Counted from the stretch's first letter, positions 30,734 through 41,409 are shown. The stretch: 64,000 nt of DNA from Bradyrhizobium quebecense (GCF_013373795.3 NZ_CP088022.1:1736001-1800000); one strand, 5' to 3'. A program made the numbers and translations. The notes: generated from the sequence alone by a model not told the origin.

Positions 30734-31300
30734 TCAGACACGGTCATAACCGGCTGCGGCGAAGAAGTTCAGGCACTCTTGGGCGGTGAAGGCGGTCAGG
30801 GCGGTGGCAATAGCGTTGTCCAAAGCCTCGATTGATCTGGCGGCGGCCTTTCGAAGTGCGGCTTTGAGCTTGGCGAAGGCCATTTCGATCGGATTGAGGT
30901 CGGGCGAATAAGGCGGCAAATAGAGGAGCTGGGCGCCCACGGCATCGATTGCGATGCCGACCTCGGCGCGCTTGTGTGCTGCGAGATTGTCCATCACCAC
31001 GATGTCGCCGGGCCTGAGTGTCGGCACGAGGACTTGCGTCACGTAAGCCTCGAACGCCAGACCATCCATGGGACCGTCAAGGACCATCGGCGCAGTCATG
31101 CCGGTCGCTCTGAGCGCGCCGACGAAGGTCGTCGTCTTCCAATGACCATGCGGGAGCGCTGCGACACAGCGCTGGCCGTACGGCGAGCGGCCATAGCGCC
31201 GCGCCATCTTGGTCGAGGCTCCCGTCTCGTCGATAAACACCAACCGATGGATGCCGATCTCAGGCTGAGATGCCTTCCACGCCGCGCGTTCAGCGGCCAC
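30734..31300 (-). CDS. IS630 transposase, C-terminal DDE part
   Basis: 188 residues shown from GTG 31300, but the frame continues upstream in sense ([20 protein letters not shown]) and is meant to be fused to the N-terminal frame. Catalytic residues: [19 protein letters not shown] and [15 protein letters not shown]. Stops 14 bases inside the left inverted repeat. Confidence 0.85.
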   Translation of the reverse strand: MAAERAAWKASQPEIGIHRLVFIDETGASTKMARRYGRSPYGQRCVAALPHGHWKTTTFVGALRATGMTAPMVLDGPMDGLAFEAYVTQVLVPTLRPGDIVVMDNLAAHKRAEVGIAIDAVGAQLLYLPPYSPDLNPIEMAFAKLKAALRKAAARSIEALDNAIATALTAFTAQECLNFFAAAGYDRV

Positions 31301-31685
31301 GTCCGGCCGATCCTGCTCGCTGGCGTGCGATGTTTTTTTTGAACGTGATGTTGCGGCGATCGAAGAATCGCCAGACCACGCTCGGCACGAAACGCTCGCC
31401 GTGGACTTTGAGGAGATGGTCAGCGATCTCGGCCAGCGTCATGTCAGGCGTAGCCTTGACCAGGGAGAGGATCTCCGCAGCATGACCCTCGATCCGAGCT
31501 GAACGTCTGTCTCCGCCCTGCGCTCCCGCCTCACAAGCGCCGGTGCTGCGCCATTCGTTGACCAGTTCGATCGCTGTCGATGGCGCTACGCCGAACCGGC
31601 CGGCGGCGCCCCGACAGCTCATGCCTTCCTCTTCCACAGCCCGAATAATGCGAAGGCGAAGGTCCGGCGAGAGCGGCTTAGCCAT
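31290..31685 (-). CDS. IS630 transposase, N-terminal HTH part
   Basis: 131 residues: two HTH segments ([20 protein letters not shown] and [15 protein letters not shown]). Near its end lies a run of eight A (minus strand, 31340-31333): with seven A the frame would read [15 protein letters not shown] straight into the DDE part. Slippage on the A8 run, by ribosome or polymerase, is the likely way to the full transposase. Confidence 0.85.
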   Translation of the reverse strand: MAKPLSPDLRLRIIRAVEEEGMSCRGAAGRFGVAPSTAIELVNEWRSTGACEAGAQGGDRRSARIEGHAAEILSLVKATPDMTLAEIADHLLKVHGERFVPSVVWRFFDRRNITFKKNIARQRAGSAGRGR

Positions 31686-31791
31686 GGGGGCTGGCCTCCA
31701 TCACCAGCCCTCAGGGTGAATCACGATTTGCCTCACAAGGGAATCCCTTCCGATTCCGCCAGGTCAGAAAATGCTCTAGCTGTGGTTATGG

Positions 31792-31811
31792 GTCCCTGCT
31801 TTCGCAGGGAC
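31792..31811. repeat. REP-like palindrome downstream of marR-type gene
   Basis: GTCCCTGC-TTTC-GCAGGGAC, an 8-bp stem with a 4-base loop, 26 bases past the MarR stop. The sequence GTCCCTGCGAAAGCAGGGAC is of a type I recall as frequent in Bradyrhizobium intergenic regions. It could also end MarR transcription, though no T-run follows. Confidence 0.5.
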
Positions 31812-31837
31812 GACACCGAATATGTGGCTCGGTCAGC

Positions 31838-32401
31838 TCACGGCTTCTGCATCGCGTCCTTGACGGCTCCCTTGAGCTCGTCGAGCTCGCTGGTCAATTC
31901 ATCGAGCCGGTCGGCCGAGAATCCAGCCAGCAATTCGGCCAGCCACGAGCCATGGCTCTTGGCCATGCGCCTGAAGGCCTTGCGGCCCTCGACGGTCATG
32001 CAAACGATCTGCACGCGCCGATCCAGGTTGGACGGCGTTCGCGTGATGTAGCCGTCCTCGACCAGGCGATCGACGATGGGTGTGAGGTTTCCGGCGGAGA
32101 CCATCAGGCGCTTCGGCAGCTCTCCCAGCACCAGTCCACTCGGCTCGCGGTCAAGCTGGGCCAGAACGTCGAAGCGCGGCATCGTGAAATCGAATTCCTC
32201 GCGGAACCGGCGCCGCAACTCGCCCTCGATCAGGGTTGTGCAAGCAAGCAGCCGAAGCCAAAGCCGTGTCTGAGCCCGGTACTCGGCCTCCTGGTCAACC
32301 CCGCTCTTGGGTGAAACAGGTGGGGACTCCTTCGCGACTGCCAAATCAGATCTCCTGCGGCATCCGGGCCCGCTGAACGCGACGACCTCGATGTCGCCCA
32401 C
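31838..32401 (-). CDS. MarR-family transcriptional regulator
   Basis: 187 residues, with about 35 extra at the N terminus. The winged helix is DVLAQLDREPSGLVLGELPK, then RLMVSAGNLTPIVDRLVEDG and the wing YITRTPSNLDRRVQIVCMTV; dimer helices flank it. Such regulators usually sense aromatic or acyl-CoA ligands and control a neighbouring gene; here the neighbour on the other strand is an SDR pseudogene, so it may now be an orphan. Confidence 0.85.
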   Translation of the reverse strand: MGDIEVVAFSGPGCRRRSDLAVAKESPPVSPKSGVDQEAEYRAQTRLWLRLLACTTLIEGELRRRFREEFDFTMPRFDVLAQLDREPSGLVLGELPKRLMVSAGNLTPIVDRLVEDGYITRTPSNLDRRVQIVCMTVEGRKAFRRMAKSHGSWLAELLAGFSADRLDELTSELDELKGAVKDAMQKP

Positions 32402-32840
32402 AAGATAGTTCGTGCCAAAAGTAAATTCAAGGCTCGTTCAACGCGCGCCGAAGCTGCTTGCCGATATGCAATTTTTCGGAGCTTGTGCGGAGAACAACTA
32501 TCCCCATGGCTCTCCAATGGGCGCCTCGGTGATCTTTTGGTCTGTATTGATACTTTAGACTTAAAATAAATCTGCGGCCTCTGCCGTGAGATTGAACGAG
32601 CCCACGGCAAACGAGGCCGCGTTTCCTCTCGTGTACCCTTCCGTGTTGACCGCGACAGTGCAGTCCGAAGCGACTTGCGAGCGGAACCGCCGTACGCGCC
32701 CACGTCCTAGCGTAGCTGCGCTTGAGTCCAAGACGTACTTGGCCCGGTGGGTCTAACTGACAGCAACGAACGACCGTCGGATAGCAGTTTGTCGTCCGGC
32801 TCGACGAAAACGCGGGCGGCATCGGGGGCGAAGCGAACAC
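32402..32840. other. Non-coding gap between MarR gene and SDR pseudogene
   Basis: 439 bases without a convincing gene. The minus-strand frame across it shows a short stretch (SSEKLHIGKQLRRAL) faintly like the end of an AMP-forming ligase, too short to call. AT-rich part 32540-32575 may hold promoters. Confidence 0.4.
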
Positions 32841-33500
32841 ATGAGATTCAGAGGACGAACGGCCTTGGCGTCGGAGGGCGCTAACGTTGCCGTCATGGGC
32901 CGGCGACGGGAGCCGTTGCAGGCGTTGGCTGACGACACCGGCTGCTTCGTGGTGCAGGCGGACGCGGCCGACAGCGTCGCCGTACGGGCAGCGTTGCAGG
33001 AGATCCACGGCAAGTTTGGCAAGGTGGACATCCTGATCGCCAATGCCGGAGGCCACGGCGTCGGTCCGACAATCTCGATGACTGACGAGACGTGGTCGCT
33101 GGCGACCCGGCTCAACCTCGACACAGCCTTTGTCTGCGCCCGCGAAAGCCTTCCGGATCTCATCGCGCAAAAAGGCGCCGTCGTGGTCGTTGCTTCGATC
33201 GCCGGTTTGTTCGCGGGCCCCGACGCGGCCAGCTATGTGACGATGAAGCACGCCTGCATCGGCTTCGGCAAATCGCTGGCGCGCGATTACGGCCGCAAGG
33301 GTGTGCGGACCAATATCGTCTGTCCCGGCTGGGCCGCGACAGCGATGGGGTCCGTGTCGCCGAGCGCGCGGACGAATACGCCGCGGTCGAAGCAGGTGTC
33401 GGCGTATCCGCGCGCGCAGCCCGGAGCTGCCCGGCGCTGCCTCGATCTCGACCGCGCCGAGCAGAGCGCAATCTGCTTCCGGGGCAGCATGATTGGACAT
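32841..33500 (+). pseudogene. Short-chain dehydrogenase remnant
   Basis: Clear SDR homology runs from ALASEGANVAVMGRR through DILIANAGGHGVG, VVVVASIAGLFAG, the active-site SYVTMKHACIGFGKSLA and RTNIVCPGWAATAM. The start of the fold with the TGxxxGIG NAD(P) loop is missing, the active-site Tyr-Lys pair is kept as SYVTMK, and after CPGW the frame breaks up with only fragments (EQSAICF) of the usual ending. The gene is dead or heavily altered. Confidence 0.75.
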
Positions 33501-33656
33501 CCTCCGGGCGACGCGCCGCTTTGTGTGCGCTACGCGTGCACTAGCAGGTCAAAACGGCTACAAGCGTGCGCAAATTTGGCCTGGTTTGAAGCGCACATGC
33601 TTATGGGCATTCCCTTTGAATTCCAAGGTAACTCGTTGAAATATCAAGATTATATC

Positions 33657-33683
33657 TTTTCCGTGGCCCCCATGATGGATTGG
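33657..33683 (+). pseudogene. 5' fragment of dusA
   Basis: In frame the sequence reads FSVAPMMDW, preceded by YQDYI; FSVAPM(M/L)DWTDRH is the highly conserved start of tRNA-dihydrouridine synthase A. After the Trp codon homology stops and a dispersed repeat begins. dusA 5' ends are known integration sites of tyrosine-recombinase elements, so this may be one half of an old attachment site. Confidence 0.55.
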
Positions 33684-33760
33684 AGCGAGAGTTTAAGCTT
33701 TTCAATTGGTTAGAGGACAGCGTGTGCACGACGTGTGCATTGGGAGACCAAAGAAAGTCC
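33672..33760 (+). repeat. Dispersed 89-bp repeat, copy A (candidate att/element end)
   Basis: Starts at ATGATGGATTGGAGCGAGAG and runs through TTTAAGCTTTTCAAT, GGTTAGA, and a TGCAC-GAC-GTGTGCA palindrome to about 33760. Related copies lie at 39954-40042 and 57684-57772, same strand. Copy A alone is fused upstream to the dusA fragment. The rest of 33761-34049 shows nothing assignable apart from the ribosome site GGAG before 34050. Confidence 0.65.
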
Positions 33761-34049
33761 AGAGACAAACGATGTGAGCACGCCGAACCGGGTGCTTCAG
33801 CGTCGGCGGTAGACGGGCGTGGGCGCGACCTGCTGGCAAGCTGGTGATTGTCGAAGTGGATCGTCGATGGACCGCAGTTGGCGCAAGGCGGTCCTTCCTA
33901 AGCGCGACCCTTTAGCACGGTTAGCAAGACGCAGATCCAAAGATCCATTCGCTGCAGGCCACAGCTCGTTGCAGAATTGGATAATCTTCGCTTCAATCGT
34001 CTTTCACTGTCCGCGGGCGGCACAGCAATAATAAAGTCATGGAGAATTC

Positions 34050-35207
34050 ATGCCATCGATCGTCATTGCCCAGGGCGGCGGCCCCACCGCTGTGATCAAC
34101 CAGACGCTGTGCGGCGCCATCCTTGCCGCGCGCAGGCATGATCCGTCGTTGCAGATTCTCGGCGCGCGCCATGGCGTGCGCGGCCTCACGGCGGACAACG
34201 TCGTCGACCTCACCGCTGTCCCCGAGGCGGATCTGCACCGCCTCGGCAACACGCCCAGTTCGGCGCTCGGCTCGACCCGCGACAAACCAGATCCCGGCAC
34301 ATGCTCTGATATCCTCGCGGCGCTGGACCGGCTCGACGCCCGTGCCTTCGTCTATATTGGCGGCAATGACACGGCCGGAACGCTCGAACTGCTGCGTCAA
34401 CAGTCAAGTGGCCCCTGCCATTTCGTGCATGCCCCCAAGACGATCGATAACGACTTGATGGAGAACGATCATGTCCCCGGCTTCATCTCGGCCGCCGCCT
34501 TCGTCGCCAACGCCCTTGTCAGCATCGATCTCGATTTTCGCGCCATGCCCGGCATCCATGTGGCCATCGTTATGGGCCGTCATGCCGGCTTTCTCACCGC
34601 CGCCGCAGCAGGCTGGCAGCAATCGCCCGACGATGCCCCGCATCTGATCTACACACCGGAACAGCCGTTCTCGGTTCCCCGGTTCCTCGACGAGGTCGAG
34701 GCGGTTTATGCGCGCCTGGGCCGCTGCATCGTTTCGATGTCCGAGGGCGTGCAGGACGAGATGGGTCGGCCTCTCACCGAGGCGCTGGCGGGCGGGGCGG
34801 TCGAGCGCGACGCCCATGGCAATCTGCAATTGACCGGCGGCGATCTCGGCATCGAAATCCAGAAAGCGCTGAAATCGCGCTTTCGCAAGGCAAGGGCGCG
34901 CGTCGATACGCTAGGCTATCTACCACGCGGATATATCGGCGTGATCGACGAAACCGACCGCAAGGAGGCTTTCGCTGCAGGCGAATTTGCCGCGCAAAGC
35001 GCCTTAACCGGCAGTGGCTCGGTGGTGCTACACTATGACGGCGACCGCATCGAACCTCAGCTCGTGCCGCTCGAGCGTGTGGCTGGCAAAACGCGTCATA
35101 TGCCGGACGACTTCTTTGCTGGCAGCAGTGCCGTTTCGGCTGAGGGACGGGGCTATTTTCGGCGGCTTCTACCCACACGGCCCGATATCTTCCTGCCGTT
35201 CGTGTGA
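34050..35207 (+). CDS. 6-phosphofructokinase, PPi-dependent type
   Basis: 385 residues. Substrate and phosphoryl-donor motifs: AQGGGPTAVIN at 7-16, YIGGNDTAGT at 102-111, PKTIDND at 129-135, and MGRHAGFL. Asp107 in GGND and Lys130 in PKT are the residues that mark pyrophosphate-using enzymes (ATP enzymes have Gly-Gly-Asp-Gly and GTIDND). It would convert fructose 6-phosphate and PPi reversibly to fructose 1,6-bisphosphate in the cytoplasm. The next remnant is a GH13 glucosidase, hinting at a lost sugar-use cluster. Confidence 0.85.
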   Translation: MPSIVIAQGGGPTAVINQTLCGAILAARRHDPSLQILGARHGVRGLTADNVVDLTAVPEADLHRLGNTPSSALGSTRDKPDPGTCSDILAALDRLDARAFVYIGGNDTAGTLELLRQQSSGPCHFVHAPKTIDNDLMENDHVPGFISAAAFVANALVSIDLDFRAMPGIHVAIVMGRHAGFLTAAAAGWQQSPDDAPHLIYTPEQPFSVPRFLDEVEAVYARLGRCIVSMSEGVQDEMGRPLTEALAGGAVERDAHGNLQLTGGDLGIEIQKALKSRFRKARARVDTLGYLPRGYIGVIDETDRKEAFAAGEFAAQSALTGSGSVVLHYDGDRIEPQLVPLERVAGKTRHMPDDFFAGSSAVSAEGRGYFRRLLPTRPDIFLPFV

Positions 35208-35239
35208 AAATTCCGGATAGGGCATTCTCAACGTGAGGC

Positions 35240-35375
35240 TCTCAGAAGTGCGATCTGGATCTCCCCCGTCACCCGTCGCCGACGGTTGATTTCGGCTATG
35301 ACGTCGCAGACTACTGCGTTGTCGATCCACGCTTCGGCAGTCTGGCAGACTTCGACGATCTGCATTGCCAACTTA
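35240..35375 (+). pseudogene. GH13 alpha-glucosidase fragment
   Basis: Two frames joined by a frameshift near 35285 read AIWISPV and then GYDVADYCVVDPRFG, SLADFDDL. This is the conserved second-strand region of GH13 enzymes (AIWISP..., GYDVADY...). Nothing before or after continues the gene. The remainder of 35376-35595 shows no feature. Confidence 0.65.
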
Positions 35376-35595
35376 CCGGCCGGCCCGACGACTGGATGAT
35401 GCCTGGCACGGCGTCGACGATTTGTCGGAGCTTGTATTCGCTATCCCGAAGGGTTTCCTCGGCGCGCTAGCGTTCGGTCAAATCGAGCACGAATGCCACC
35501 GGTCTATCAGCATGTCTATTTCGCCTGCTATCAATCGTACTAGGGCCTCGTGCTCAAGGGACTCGAGGTAAAGTCTAACATCCTGGGCCGAAGCC

Positions 35596-35623
35596 CTTGC
35601 GGGCCAGTGTTGTAGGCTTATGT
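35596..35623 (+). promoter_or_regulatory. Sigma-32 (RpoH) type promoter of groESL
   Basis: CTTG (35596-35599), 17 bases, CTTATGT (35617-35623). This fits the alphaproteobacterial RpoH pattern CTTG-N17/18-CYTATnT and lies 74 bases before groES. Confidence 0.65.
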
Positions 35624-35632
35624 GAAGAGCGA

Positions 35633-35659
35633 CCAGCACTCGCTCATTGCGACTGCCAA
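35633..35659. promoter_or_regulatory. CIRCE element (HrcA operator)
   Basis: CCAGCACTC-N9-GACTGCCAA. Each arm has 7 of 9 bases of the CIRCE consensus TTAGCACTC-N9-GAGTGCTAA. It lies just after the RpoH-type promoter, so HrcA bound here would block transcription. Dual RpoH/HrcA control is known for some rhizobial groESL copies. Confidence 0.7.
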
Positions 35660-35696
35660 TCCAGAAAAATAAATCACAAAATCCAAGGAGGATCGC

Positions 35697-36014
35697 ATGA
35701 AATTTCGTCCGCTCCACGACCGCGTGGTGGTCAAGCGCATCGACGCCGAAGACAAGACCGCAGGCGGCATCATCATTCCGGACACTGCCAAGGAAAAGCC
35801 CTCGCAGGGCGAAGTCATCGCCGTCGGCCCGGGCGGCCGTGACGAGGCCGGCAAGCTGATCCCGATCGACATCAAGGTCGGTGACCGCGTCCTGTTCGGC
35901 AAGTGGTCGGGCACCGAGGTCAAGATCGACGGTGTCGACCTCCTGATCATGAAGGAGGGTGACATCATGGGCGTCCTCACCGACGTTCCCGCCACCAAGA
36001 AGAAGGCCGCTTAA
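35697..36014 (+). CDS. groES: GroES co-chaperonin
   Basis: 105 residues. Normal Gro[22 protein letters not shown], the mobile loop [30 protein letters not shown], and [13 protein letters not shown]. Caps GroEL and closes the folding chamber. AAGGAGG is well placed before the ATG. Operon with groEL 141 bases downstream; heat-shock control from the promoter/CIRCE upstream. Bradyrhizobia carry several groESL copies, and this one lies in accessory DNA, so it may be an extra set. Confidence 0.97.
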   Translation: MKFRPLHDRVVVKRIDAEDKTAGGIIIPDTAKEKPSQGEVIAVGPGGRDEAGKLIPIDIKVGDRVLFGKWSGTEVKIDGVDLLIMKEGDIMGVLTDVPATKKKAA

Positions 36015-36071
36015 GCGTTTAGCCCGTTTCCTTATTATAGGGGTGGGCGCAATCGGCATCTCGAAGGATGA

Positions 36072-37799
<1,728 letters not shown>

Positions 37800-37815
37800 C
37801 TCCGAACATTCGGAG
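37800..37815 (+). terminator. Weak stem-loop after groEL
   Basis: CTCCGA-ACAT-TCGGAG begins right at the groEL stop: 6-bp stem, 4-base loop, no T-run. May slow polymerase or protect the mRNA end. Confidence 0.35.
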
Positions 37816-38080
37816 CTCAACAATAAGATGGCTCGGCAGCGATGCTGGCCTTCTGTACTGGCTATACGTCAATCTCGACCAGTGAGATCGCGACTCTACT
37901 TGATCCGGAGGAGACCTACCTGAAATCTGCACCCATCGATTCGTAGCTTTTTCGACTTTGCGAGTGCACCCCGCGGCTGTCTGATAGATCAGATCGAGAC
38001 TTGGCCGATTGCCGATCGGACTGGTCGCATAAGTCCGGAAGAAGCCTGACGACACATATACGGGCTATCATCCGCCATCG

Positions 38081-38161
38081 CTGAGCAAAATTGCACATTT
38101 GTTTGCGCGGAGCGGTCAACTTGTTCCGCCAGAACAAATGATGTCTGAGCAATATTGCACA
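38081..38161. promoter_or_regulatory. Direct repeats enclosing an inverted repeat, likely operator
   Basis: CTGAGCAAAATTGCACA (38081-38097) and CTGAGCAATATTGCACA (38145-38161) match at 16 of 17. Between them CATTTGTT (38096-38103) and AACAAATG (38133-38140) form an inverted repeat, with GCGGA/TCCGC also opposed. It lies 80 bases before the GlsB-like gene in the 441-base gap after groEL; the remainder of the gap (37816-38080) shows nothing else. Confidence 0.5.
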
Positions 38162-38240
38162 GTATCTGTCTCCGCTCGGGGCTATCCTGTGCAACCGCGG
38201 TAGCTTCATAGCGTGACTGTCGGATCGTGAGGGCGCAAAG

Positions 38241-38549
38241 ATGAACATGTCCGGCGAAAGCCTTCTCGTCATCTTGGTTGTCGGCGTCGCCGCCGGCTGG
38301 CTTGCTGGCCAGCTCGTCCACGGGACTGGCTTTGGCCTCGTTGGCGACCTCATCGTGGGAATCGCGGGCGCCTTCATTGCGAGCTGGCTGTTTCCGCAAC
38401 TCGGAATCCATTTCGGTTTCGGTATCGTCTCGGCGATCATGAGTGCCGCGATTGGCGCGGTGTTGCTGCTTCTGATCATCAGACTGGTCCGCGGAAGAAG
38501 CCGATGGGCTGGAGGCTGGGACGGACCCTGGCGGCGGCGCTGGTGGTAA
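38241..38549 (+). CDS. GlsB/YeaQ/YmgE-family small membrane protein
   Basis: 102 residues with three hydrophobic segments: LLVILVVGVAAGWLAGQLV, LIVGIAGAFIASWLF and IVSAIMSAAIGAVLLLLIIR. The Gly-rich GWLAGQLVHGTGFGLVGDL is the family hallmark (transglycosylase-associated, stress-linked). A basic Trp/Arg tail (RWAGGWDGPWRRRWW) is an unusual extension. Its stop touches the desaturase ATG, so the two are coupled; the desaturase may tune lipids while this protein serves a membrane stress role. Confidence 0.85.
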   Translation: MNMSGESLLVILVVGVAAGWLAGQLVHGTGFGLVGDLIVGIAGAFIASWLFPQLGIHFGFGIVSAIMSAAIGAVLLLLIIRLVRGRSRWAGGWDGPWRRRWW

Positions 38550-39632
38550 ATGCGGTCGGAAGGCATGGTCCGTAGCCCACCAGAAAGCCGCTCGTTGGCA
38601 CGCCTGCTTGCCCGCTATCGCGAACCGAACAGCGCGCGCAGCGTATTCGAGCTGCTGATTACGGCCGTGCCTTTCCTCGCGATCTGGGTCTTGATGTGGG
38701 CGGCTCTTGACCACGGCTACTGGATTGGGCTTCTGCTGGCGATACCCGCAGCGGGTTTCCTCGTCCGTCTCTTCATGATCCAGCACGACTGCGGCCACGG
38801 ATCGTTCTTCCACGGCCGGCGCGTCAACGATTGGGTCGGCCGAACCATCGGGGTCTTGACCCTCACTCCGTACGATTACTGGCGACGTAACCACACCCTC
38901 CATCACGCGAGTTCGGGTAATCTCGATCATCGAGGATTCGGCGACATCGACACATTGACAGTGAGCGAGTTTCTCGAACGCTCCCGATGGCGTCAGCTGC
39001 TCTATCGTCTGTACCGGCATCCGATCGTAATGTTTGGCTTGGGTCCCACCTATCTGTTTATTTTGCGGCACCGCTTGCCGATCGGGATGATGCGAAGCGG
39101 CTGGAAGCCCTGGCTAAGTACGATGGGCACGAACGCCGCCATCGCGATCCTGGCCGCCGCGATGATCCGGCTGATCGGCTTTGGGCCCTTCCTTCTGGTG
39201 CATTTGCCGATCATGGTTTTGGCGGCGTCGATTGGTGTCTGGCTGTTCTATGTCCAACACCAGTTCGAGGACACCACCTGGTCCCATGACGGGGCCTGGA
39301 GTCTTCACGAAGCTGCGCTACATGGCAGTTCGCACTATTACTTGCCAGCTGTGTTGCGCTGGTTCACGGCTAACATTGGCGTCCACCATGTCCATCATTT
39401 GTGCAGCCGAATCCCTTGCTATCGGTTGCCGGACGTGTTGCGAGATCATCCGGAACTCGCTGCCATTGGACGGATCACCTTGCCGCAAAGTTTGCAGTGC
39501 GTGGGGAGGGCTCTGTGGGACGAGACTGGGCGACGCCTCATTTCGTTTCGAGAGCTGGAGATTGCCCTGCTGCTTGAAGGGGGCAACAACCAGACGCCCG
39601 GATTCACATCGAATTTTGGTATCGACCGCTGA
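38550..39632 (+). CDS. Membrane fatty acid desaturase
   Basis: 360 residues. Three histidine boxes: HDCGH (79-83), HTLHH (115-119) and HHVHH (279-283), which bind the di-iron centre; two pairs of membrane spans lie near 33-75 and 193-235. It would insert a double bond in membrane lipid acyl chains using oxygen. Starts directly after the GlsB-like stop. Acyl substrate and position cannot be told. Confidence 0.9.
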   Translation: MRSEGMVRSPPESRSLARLLARYREPNSARSVFELLITAVPFLAIWVLMWAALDHGYWIGLLLAIPAAGFLVRLFMIQHDCGHGSFFHGRRVNDWVGRTIGVLTLTPYDYWRRNHTLHHASSGNLDHRGFGDIDTLTVSEFLERSRWRQLLYRLYRHPIVMFGLGPTYLFILRHRLPIGMMRSGWKPWLSTMGTNAAIAILAAAMIRLIGFGPFLLVHLPIMVLAASIGVWLFYVQHQFEDTTWSHDGAWSLHEAALHGSSHYYLPAVLRWFTANIGVHHVHHLCSRIPCYRLPDVLRDHPELAAIGRITLPQSLQCVGRALWDETGRRLISFRELEIALLLEGGNNQTPGFTSNFGIDR

Positions 39633-40614
39633 CGCACCAGTCGGGGTCTCGTACGCCAGTGAGCTCCCACCTGGTGGTCTCGGCAGTGCGCGGGCTCTGA
39701 CCTTCCAGCCCCACGGCCCTACCTGACTCGCTGCTCTGAGACGGTGCAAGTTGCTCTCTATCCCGCAGCGAGAGGGGGGATTTCACGCTTGCCGCGGACA
39801 GCCGAGAACTGAAGCGACATCTTGTTCGCTATATCCGCGGCACGCAGTCACTAGTGTGTCGCCGGAGTTGGACCGTCGTACGAACTCGAGCATCCAGCCG
39901 GGGAGGGCATTCACACATTGGATGTCGCTTGCTGGAGATAGCTCACGCTGACTATGATGGATTGGAGCGAGAGTTTAAGTATTTCAATCGATTAGAAGCT
40001 AGCGCGTGCACGACATGTGCACCGGGAGATCAAAGAAATCCGTCGGATAGATGATATTGGATGCGCAGGACCGAAAGCGGGCAGTCAATAATGGCCACCG
40101 TCGCGCTTTTGCTGCGCGATCCACTCCGACAACGTCTTTTTCGGCGTCGGTCCCGAAGCGCGGCTTGGCGATGTTCGCGGGTTCTCGCGCGCGCCACTTG
40201 CCGAGCGGGCTCGCTCAGTATCCGTCTTGTTCAAGGCATCAATCGATCTCTGCAGCTTCCTTCTCGAGACGCACCTTTTTCAATCGCGCCATCTTGTCGC
40301 GTTCTGCGTCTGCTTCGGGTCCCTCGGACAAGAGCGTGCTTTGCTGAGCCAGCTCCGCCGAGACCACAATGCCCACAATCGTCGTCTCTCCAAGTCTCGA
40401 TTGGGAAGCTTTCCGGTTGGGGCATAGCTTCTACTCCGCTGTACAGGCCCGTCGGAAACGCATGCCGAGGAAGCACGAGTTTAGGGCTGATCCGCTCGGC
40501 TGCAATGGCAATATTAGCGGACCAAGTCTTGATCGGTCCGGGGCCCGAGCGCATTCTGGGCGGTGCACCGCCGACGCGTGACGGTCCGGCGAGCCGTTGT
40601 GGTGAGGGTAGGCC
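39633..40614. other. Long gap without clear gene (982 bp)
   Basis: Holds repeat copy B (39954-40042). On the minus strand a 50-codon frame (about 40238-40390, with TLLSEGPEADAERDKMARLK then KVRLEKEAAEID and a stop) looks protein-like but lacks a good start, so it is probably a remnant. No other feature could be supported. Confidence 0.45.
39954..40042 (+). repeat. Dispersed 89-bp repeat, copy B
   Basis: Begins with the same 20 bases ATGATGGATTGGAGCGAGAG as copy A and stays similar through GTGCACGACATGTGCA and GGGAGATCAAAGAAA. The sequence upstream is unrelated to dusA. Both A and B can be read as a 13-codon frame MMDWSESL, but this is likely chance from the dusA-like core. Confidence 0.65.
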
Positions 40615-41409
40615 ATGTCCCTTGTTTCCACCGAGGATCGCGGCGCGGTCCGTGTCATCACCTATGCTAACGCCCCGTTCGGCACCATGACGGCCGCCGG
40701 GGCGGCCGAGATGTTCGATGCGGTCACCGCTGCAGGGATAGCCCCATCGGTGCGGGTCATTGTCATTACAGGGGGCGTACCCGGCATCTTCATCCGTCAC
40801 TACGACGTTGAAGAACTCTCTGAGGCTGCAGATGCGATTGAGCGCGGAGCGCCTCGCGCCCCGTCGTCGCCTGGTCCTCGACCACCTGGTTTCCACGCGC
40901 TGACGGACGCGATTGCAGCCGTCGACAAACCGGTCATTGCGGCTATCAATGGCCTGTGCATGGGGGGAGGCTTCGAGCTTTCGCTGGCATGCGACCTGCG
41001 CATCGCCGGGAGCACGGTCACGGCGATCGGACTTCCGGAAACGCGCATCGGCATCTTTCCCGGCGGTGGCGGTACACAGCGTTTGCCCAGGATAGTTGGA
41101 GAGGCCAGGGCGCTCGAGATGATCCTCTGTGGCCTAACGGTGACGGGACTGCGCGCGCACGAAATCGGTATTGTGCACGAGGTTGTCGCCGATCCGCTCG
41201 CGCGTTCCCTTGAGATCGGCGCTGAGCTATCGAGCCGAGGCGCCGAAGGCCTGGCCTTTGCCAAGCGCCTTACCCGGTCAGCTCTCGACCGTCCGTTGGC
41301 CGAAGGCCTGGCTGACGAGCGCAAAAGTTTTTCCACCGTGATGAGGACAGCTTCGGCTCGGGAAGGCCTGCGGGCCGGCCGGCCACCGGCCGAAATCCAG
41401 AAGCTTTAA
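40615..41409 (+). CDS. Enoyl-CoA hydratase (crotonase family)
   Basis: 264 residues. Crotonase fold: INGLCMGGGFELSLACDLRI with the first catalytic Glu in GGGFEL, and GLPETRIGIFPGGGGTQRLP with the second Glu. Both Glu are present, so water addition to an enoyl-CoA is likely. The CoA/oxyanion segment (GGVPGIFIRHYDVEEL) differs from the usual GADIKEM form. Transcribed alone on the plus strand, outside the operator-marked operon but facing it; no palindrome lies in front of it. Confidence 0.8.
   Translation: MSLVSTEDRGAVRVITYANAPFGTMTAAGAAEMFDAVTAAGIAPSVRVIVITGGVPGIFIRHYDVEELSEAADAIERGAPRAPSSPGPRPPGFHALTDAIAAVDKPVIAAINGLCMGGGFELSLACDLRIAGSTVTAIGLPETRIGIFPGGGGTQRLPRIVGEARALEMILCGLTVTGLRAHEIGIVHEVVADPLARSLEIGAELSSRGAEGLAFAKRLTRSALDRPLAEGLADERKSFSTVMRTASAREGLRAGRPPAEIQKL

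Larger units (their letters stand above)
30721..31776 (-). mobile_element. IS630-family insertion sequence
   Basis: About 1056 bp flanked by TA (30719-30720 and 31777-31778), the target duplicated by this family. Imperfect terminal inverted repeats start GAGCAGATTCTGA on the left and GAGCATTTTCTGA on the right. It encodes a two-frame transposase on the minus strand. It lies between the phage right end and the MarR gene, inside or next to a REP-like palindrome. Confidence 0.85.

Noticed and set aside
32427..33500. 357-codon minus-strand frame over the SDR remnant
   Set aside because: Antisense to recognisable SDR sequence; no homology seen, so treated as a shadow.
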